Source: Microlunatus speluncae (GTDB lineage: Bacteria; Actinomycetota; Actinomycetes; Propionibacteriales; Propionibacteriaceae). From it: DNA of 64,000 nt. Below the pieces are notes generated by a model. It saw nothing but the letters and a program-made list of their open reading frames with translations. It was not told the origin of the DNA and did not search any database. The position numbers and the translations under genes are program-made. Each line of letters starts with the position of its first letter. The stretch's first letter is position 1. This document shows, piece by piece, positions 61,504 to 64,000 of the stretch. Where the stretch lies: contig NZ_VKCZ01000018.1 in the NCBI RefSeq assembly GCF_009299835.1, forward strand, positions 114,930 through 178,929, in the 5' to 3' direction.

Positions 61504-62913
61504 ATGAGGCCCTTCGTCGTCGCGATCATCGGTTCCGGACCATCGGGGATCTACGCGGCGGAGGCCCTGTGCCAGCAGAGCGACGTCGCGGTGTCGGTCG
61601 CGGTGCTGGACCGGCTGCCGGTGCCGTTCGGCCTCGTCCGCTACGGGGTCGCGCCGGACCATCCGTCGATCCGGTCGATCCGCAACACGCTGGAGCGGAC
61701 GCTGAGCCGGCCCGAGGTGCGGTTCTACGGTGACGTGACGGTCGGCCGGGATGTGACCATCGACGAGCTTCGCGGCTCGGTCGACGCCGTGATCTACGCC
61801 TACGGCGCGGCCAGCGACCGCCGGCTGGACATCCCCGGCGAAGATCTGGACGGCAGCATCGCCGCGGCCGAGCTGGTCGCCTGGTATTGCGGCCATCCCG
61901 ACGTCCACCCGGATCTGGAGTCGCCGGCGATCACCGGGCCGGAGCCGGCGGGGATCGATGCCGAGCAGGCCTCCCGGCTGGTCGCCAGCACCCGGTCGGC
62001 GGTCGTCGTCGGAGTCGGCAACGTGGCCTTGGACGTGGTCCGGATCCTGATCCGGCCGACCGCCGACCTGGCCCGGACCGACATGGCCGAGGAGGTGCTC
62101 ACCGCGCTGGACGACCGGGCGGTGACGGACGTGCACGTGCTCGGCCGGCGCGGCCCGGCGAACACCTCCTTCACCACCAAGGAACTGCGAGAGCTCGGTG
62201 ACCTGGACGGGGTCGACATCGTGATCGACCCGTTCGATCATGCGATCGACCCGGCGACCATCGGCAAGGTCGCGGCGCGGAACCTGGCCGTGCTGTCGGG
62301 CTGGGCCGAGCGGTCGGACGGGACGGCGGCCCGGCGGATCCACTTCCACTTCTGGACCCGGCCGGTGCGGCTGGCCGGCGAGGGCCGCGTCGCCTCGGTG
62401 ATCACCGAGCGGACCATGATCGACTCGACCGGCCGGCTGCTCTCCGCCGGCCCGGGCCCCGAACTGCCGGCCGACCTGGTGGTCCGCTCCGTCGGCTATC
62501 GCGGCACGGCGCTGCCCGGCGTCCCGTACGATCCCGAGATCGCCCGGGTGCCGCACGCGGAGGGCCGGGTGATCCGCGACGGATCGTTCGCCACCGGCGA
62601 GTACGTCACCGGCTGGATCAAGCGCGGGCCGACCGGGGTGATCGGCACCAACAAGTCCGACGCCGTCGAGACCGTCACCTCGCTGCTCACCGACATCGCC
62701 GATGGTGAGCTGGTCGCCGACCATGATCGGGATGATCTTGATCGGCTGCTGGCCGATCGCGGGATCCATCCGCTCGGGATGCCGGCCTGGCGGCTGATCG
62801 ACGCCGCCGAGATCGAGCGTGGGCACCGCCAGGGCCGCGACCGCGCAACCCTCGCCCACCGCTCCGACCTCCTCGCCGCCGCCGCCGACCCGGACCCCGA
62901 CCCGCCGGACTGA
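61504..62913 (+). CDS. Ferredoxin-NADP reductase, FprA/adrenodoxin-reductase type
   Basis: A 469-residue FAD enzyme that passes electrons between NADPH and ferredoxin. FAD site IIGSGPSGIYAAEAL (about 9-23); the family signature DRLPVPFGLVRYGVAPDHPSIRSI; YAYGAASDRRLDIPGEDL; NADP site VVVGVGNVALDVVR; C-terminal TGWIKRGPTGVIGTNKSDA. Length fits mycobacterial FprA. Monocistronic and leaderless; followed by a palindromic repeat. Confidence 0.93.
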   Translation: MRPFVVAIIGSGPSGIYAAEALCQQSDVAVSVAVLDRLPVPFGLVRYGVAPDHPSIRSIRNTLERTLSRPEVRFYGDVTVGRDVTIDELRGSVDAVIYAYGAASDRRLDIPGEDLDGSIAAAELVAWYCGHPDVHPDLESPAITGPEPAGIDAEQASRLVASTRSAVVVGVGNVALDVVRILIRPTADLARTDMAEEVLTALDDRAVTDVHVLGRRGPANTSFTTKELRELGDLDGVDIVIDPFDHAIDPATIGKVAARNLAVLSGWAERSDGTAARRIHFHFWTRPVRLAGEGRVASVITERTMIDSTGRLLSAGPGPELPADLVVRSVGYRGTALPGVPYDPEIARVPHAEGRVIRDGSFATGEYVTGWIKRGPTGVIGTNKSDAVETVTSLLTDIADGELVADHDRDDLDRLLADRGIHPLGMPAWRLIDAAEIERGHRQGRDRATLAHRSDLLAAAADPDPDPPD

Positions 62914-62925
62914 CCCCCTTTCCTG

Positions 62926-62979
62926 CCGACTTGTCAGAACTGAGGTGCGCTATAGAGCTACTCAGTTCTGACAACTCGG
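62926..62979. repeat. Palindromic repeat element, copy 3 (class A interior)
   Basis: Arms 62926-62944 and 62961-62979 (19 bp, one mismatch C62930/C62975) around a 16-base interior 75 percent identical to copy 2 and containing the palindrome CTATAG. Lies between convergent stops (62913 and 63001). Confidence 0.93.
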
Positions 62980-63000
62980 GTGGGAGGGGGCGGTGGGGGG

Positions 63001-63600
63001 TCAGCGGAAGGCGAGGAAGAGGACGGCGATGGCTAGGACGGTGTCGAGGACCAGGCAGAATTCGGCCATCGACTGGACCACGACCCGGTCCTTGCGGTGG
63101 TGGTACAGATCCCAGCCGGCGTGGGCGAACAGGCCGGCCGCGATCAGGACTCCGGACACCCGCGGGTCGACCCCGGCGGCGATCAGGGCGACCGGGCCCA
63201 AGATCACCAGCGCCGCGAGCTGCAACGGAAGGCCGTGCGTCGGCCGCCATCGCCCGCGCACCACTCCGAAGATCAACAGTGCCGCCGCGATCGCGATCAT
63301 CACCCAGGACGGGTTGAAGCCGGGCACGAAGAAGCCGATCGTCATCAGCACGAAGCTGACTCCGAAGACCGGCCAGGCCGCGCCGCGCAGACCGAGCGCG
63401 GCGGCGCCGAGGTAGACCAACGCCGAGGCCGTGACCACGGCCGCCACGTCGTTGACGGTGCCGAGCCGCAGGACCGGCACGACGGTGAGCAGCGCCACGG
63501 CGGCACCGGCGATCGCCGGCCACCGTCGGGCGACCGCCCGGACAACGCGCTTGGGGCCCGAATCGCGGGCCGGGGAGCTCGTCCCCTCAATGGTGCTCAT
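63001..63600 (-). CDS. Polytopic membrane protein under CsoR/CstR-like operator
   Basis: A 199-residue protein with about six hydrophobic helices separated by short loops; a cytosolic HRRKD-type loop (DLYHHRKDRVV) precedes the last helix. Family not recognised. Start at ATG 63600, just after a TATACCCC/GGGGTATA dyad; longer in-frame starts would cross that site. Control by a copper- or persulfide-sensing CsoR-family repressor is inferred from the operator; no csoR gene lies in the window. Confidence 0.75.
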   Translation of the reverse strand: MSTIEGTSSPARDSGPKRVVRAVARRWPAIAGAAVALLTVVPVLRLGTVNDVAAVVTASALVYLGAAALGLRGAAWPVFGVSFVLMTIGFFVPGFNPSWVMIAIAAALLIFGVVRGRWRPTHGLPLQLAALVILGPVALIAAGVDPRVSGVLIAAGLFAHAGWDLYHHRKDRVVVQSMAEFCLVLDTVLAIAVLFLAFR

Positions 63601-63609
63601 GAAGATAGA

Positions 63610-63628
63610 TATACCCCAGGGGGGTATA
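63610..63628. promoter_or_regulatory. CsoR/CstR-like operator
   Basis: TATACCCC (63610-63617) and GGGGTATA (63621-63628) form an 8-bp perfect dyad with 3-base centre. Sites of the ATACC...GGTAT type bind CsoR-family copper or persulfide sensors. It overlaps the likely promoter of the minus-strand membrane gene starting at 63600. Confidence 0.6.
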
Positions 63629-63650
63629 AGATGTCCAGGGTTCGGATGTT

Positions 63651-63695
63651 CGTTCCCTGAGCCTGTCGAAGCGTCGTCCTGAGCCCGTCGAAGGG
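63651..63695 (-). repeat. Dispersed repeat, two units (TTCGACAGGCTCAGG core)
   Basis: CCCTGAGCCTGTCGAAG (63655-63671) and CCTGAGCCCGTCGAAGGG (63678-63695) are two adjacent copies, inverse to the unit at 32232-32254. The remaining bases up to the transposase end hold nothing else clear. Confidence 0.7.
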
Positions 63696-63921
63696 GGCCA
63701 ACCCGACCCCGCCGGTTTCGGCCTGACGGCCGGAAAAGACGCAGCAAAGGGCGGGCGGGTTCTTGCGGTCGGTCCATCTCGCGCCCGGGCGCCGGTTCGG
63801 GCGGTCGTCGCCGCCGGTAGTCCTTCCCGACCGGTTCTGCACCCCGCCGGGGCGTCGAGGAATTCTGTTGATCATCGACAGTGACGTTTCCCACCTGAAA
63901 ACCGACCCAAAGTCAAGCGGT

Positions 63922-64000
63922 CTAAGCAACTTTGGTCAGGAATTTGTTCAGGGCCTGTGCTGGGGTCTTGAGGTCGAGGGTGGGTCGGGGTCGAGCGTTC
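63922..64000 (-). CDS. IS30-like transposase, C-terminal fragment (runs off the window)
   Basis: Only the last 25 codons are in the window: RPRPTLDLKTPAQALNKFLTKVA then TAG. The NxRPRxxLxxxTPxxAL pattern is the characteristic C-terminus of IS30-family DDE transposases. The sequence just beyond the stop (63885-63921) probably includes the element's end; the inverted repeat cannot be defined without the other end. Confidence 0.72.
   Translation of the reverse strand, partial: NARPRPTLDLKTPAQALNKFLTKVA

Noticed and set aside
63597..63929. Short minus-strand frame covering the CsoR-like operator and repeats
   Set aside because: It crosses an operator and two dispersed repeats, has no ribosome site, and lies in a different frame from the IS30-like end.

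Overview
The window is high-GC (roughly two thirds G+C) chromosomal DNA from an actinobacterium. The adjacent order folC, a DUF4233 membrane gene and ndk, the RNase E/G gene with a long basic/acidic N-terminal extension, the fused MrpA/B antiporter subunit, the 13E12-type HNH gene, the mycobacterial-type LexA box and the many leaderless genes all fit Actinomycetota. Gene content and the GATC-rich coding style suggest Propionibacteriaceae (Microlunatus-like); that genus-level guess is inference. No rRNA, tRNA or CRISPR array was recognised.

Layout. 1-4.4 kb: two tandem paralogous exported proteins, an SDR oxidoreductase, a three-gene membrane/TetR operon and a HIT protein. 4.4-6.8 kb: folC, DUF4233 and ndk. 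6.8-22.9 kb: an RHH-like small protein, lipoproteins and a nonsense-split exported PKD-like protein (partly in lower-GC DNA), then a co-directional type IV secretion-like module: small membrane proteins, VirB6-like, M23/ARB_07466-type wall hydrolase, CpaE/TadZ-like ATPase, TcpC/VirB8-like and VirB4. No relaxase, coupling protein or integrase is visible. 22.9-29.9 kb: a LacI-type regulator and a dipeptide-type ABC transporter operon whose binding-protein gene carries a frameshift.

29.9-39.6 kb: a glycosyltransferase, a frameshifted alpha/beta-hydrolase, an exported Ig-like protein, an SOS-controlled 13E12 HNH gene, a P-loop kinase, a GH18 protein, an aldo/keto reductase and a GT39 plus GT2-GtrA pair resembling YkcB/YkcC. 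39.6-45.9 kb: a complete Mrp Na+/H+ antiporter operon (A/B fusion, C, D, E, F, G). 45.9-50.1 kb: a PPOX-fold protein, RNase E/G with a strong terminator, and a DUF1801 protein. The usual actinobacterial adjacency of ndk and rne is broken by about 40 kb.

50.2-61.4 kb is the most coherent metabolic unit: a phosphonate-type zinc alcohol dehydrogenase, a LysR regulator, a five-gene oligopeptide-type ABC transporter, phosphonoacetate hydrolase (PhnA), an aldehyde dehydrogenase (PhnY candidate) and a second alkaline-phosphatase-superfamily phosphodiesterase. Read together it looks like import of a phosphonate-containing ligand followed by alcohol to aldehyde to phosphonoacetate to acetate plus phosphate. 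The window ends with an FprA-like ferredoxin reductase, a membrane protein under a CsoR/CstR-like operator, and the 3' end of an IS30-like transposase. Three copies of a dispersed palindromic element (core TTGTCAGAAC) lie at 43.0, 60.5 and 62.95 kb.
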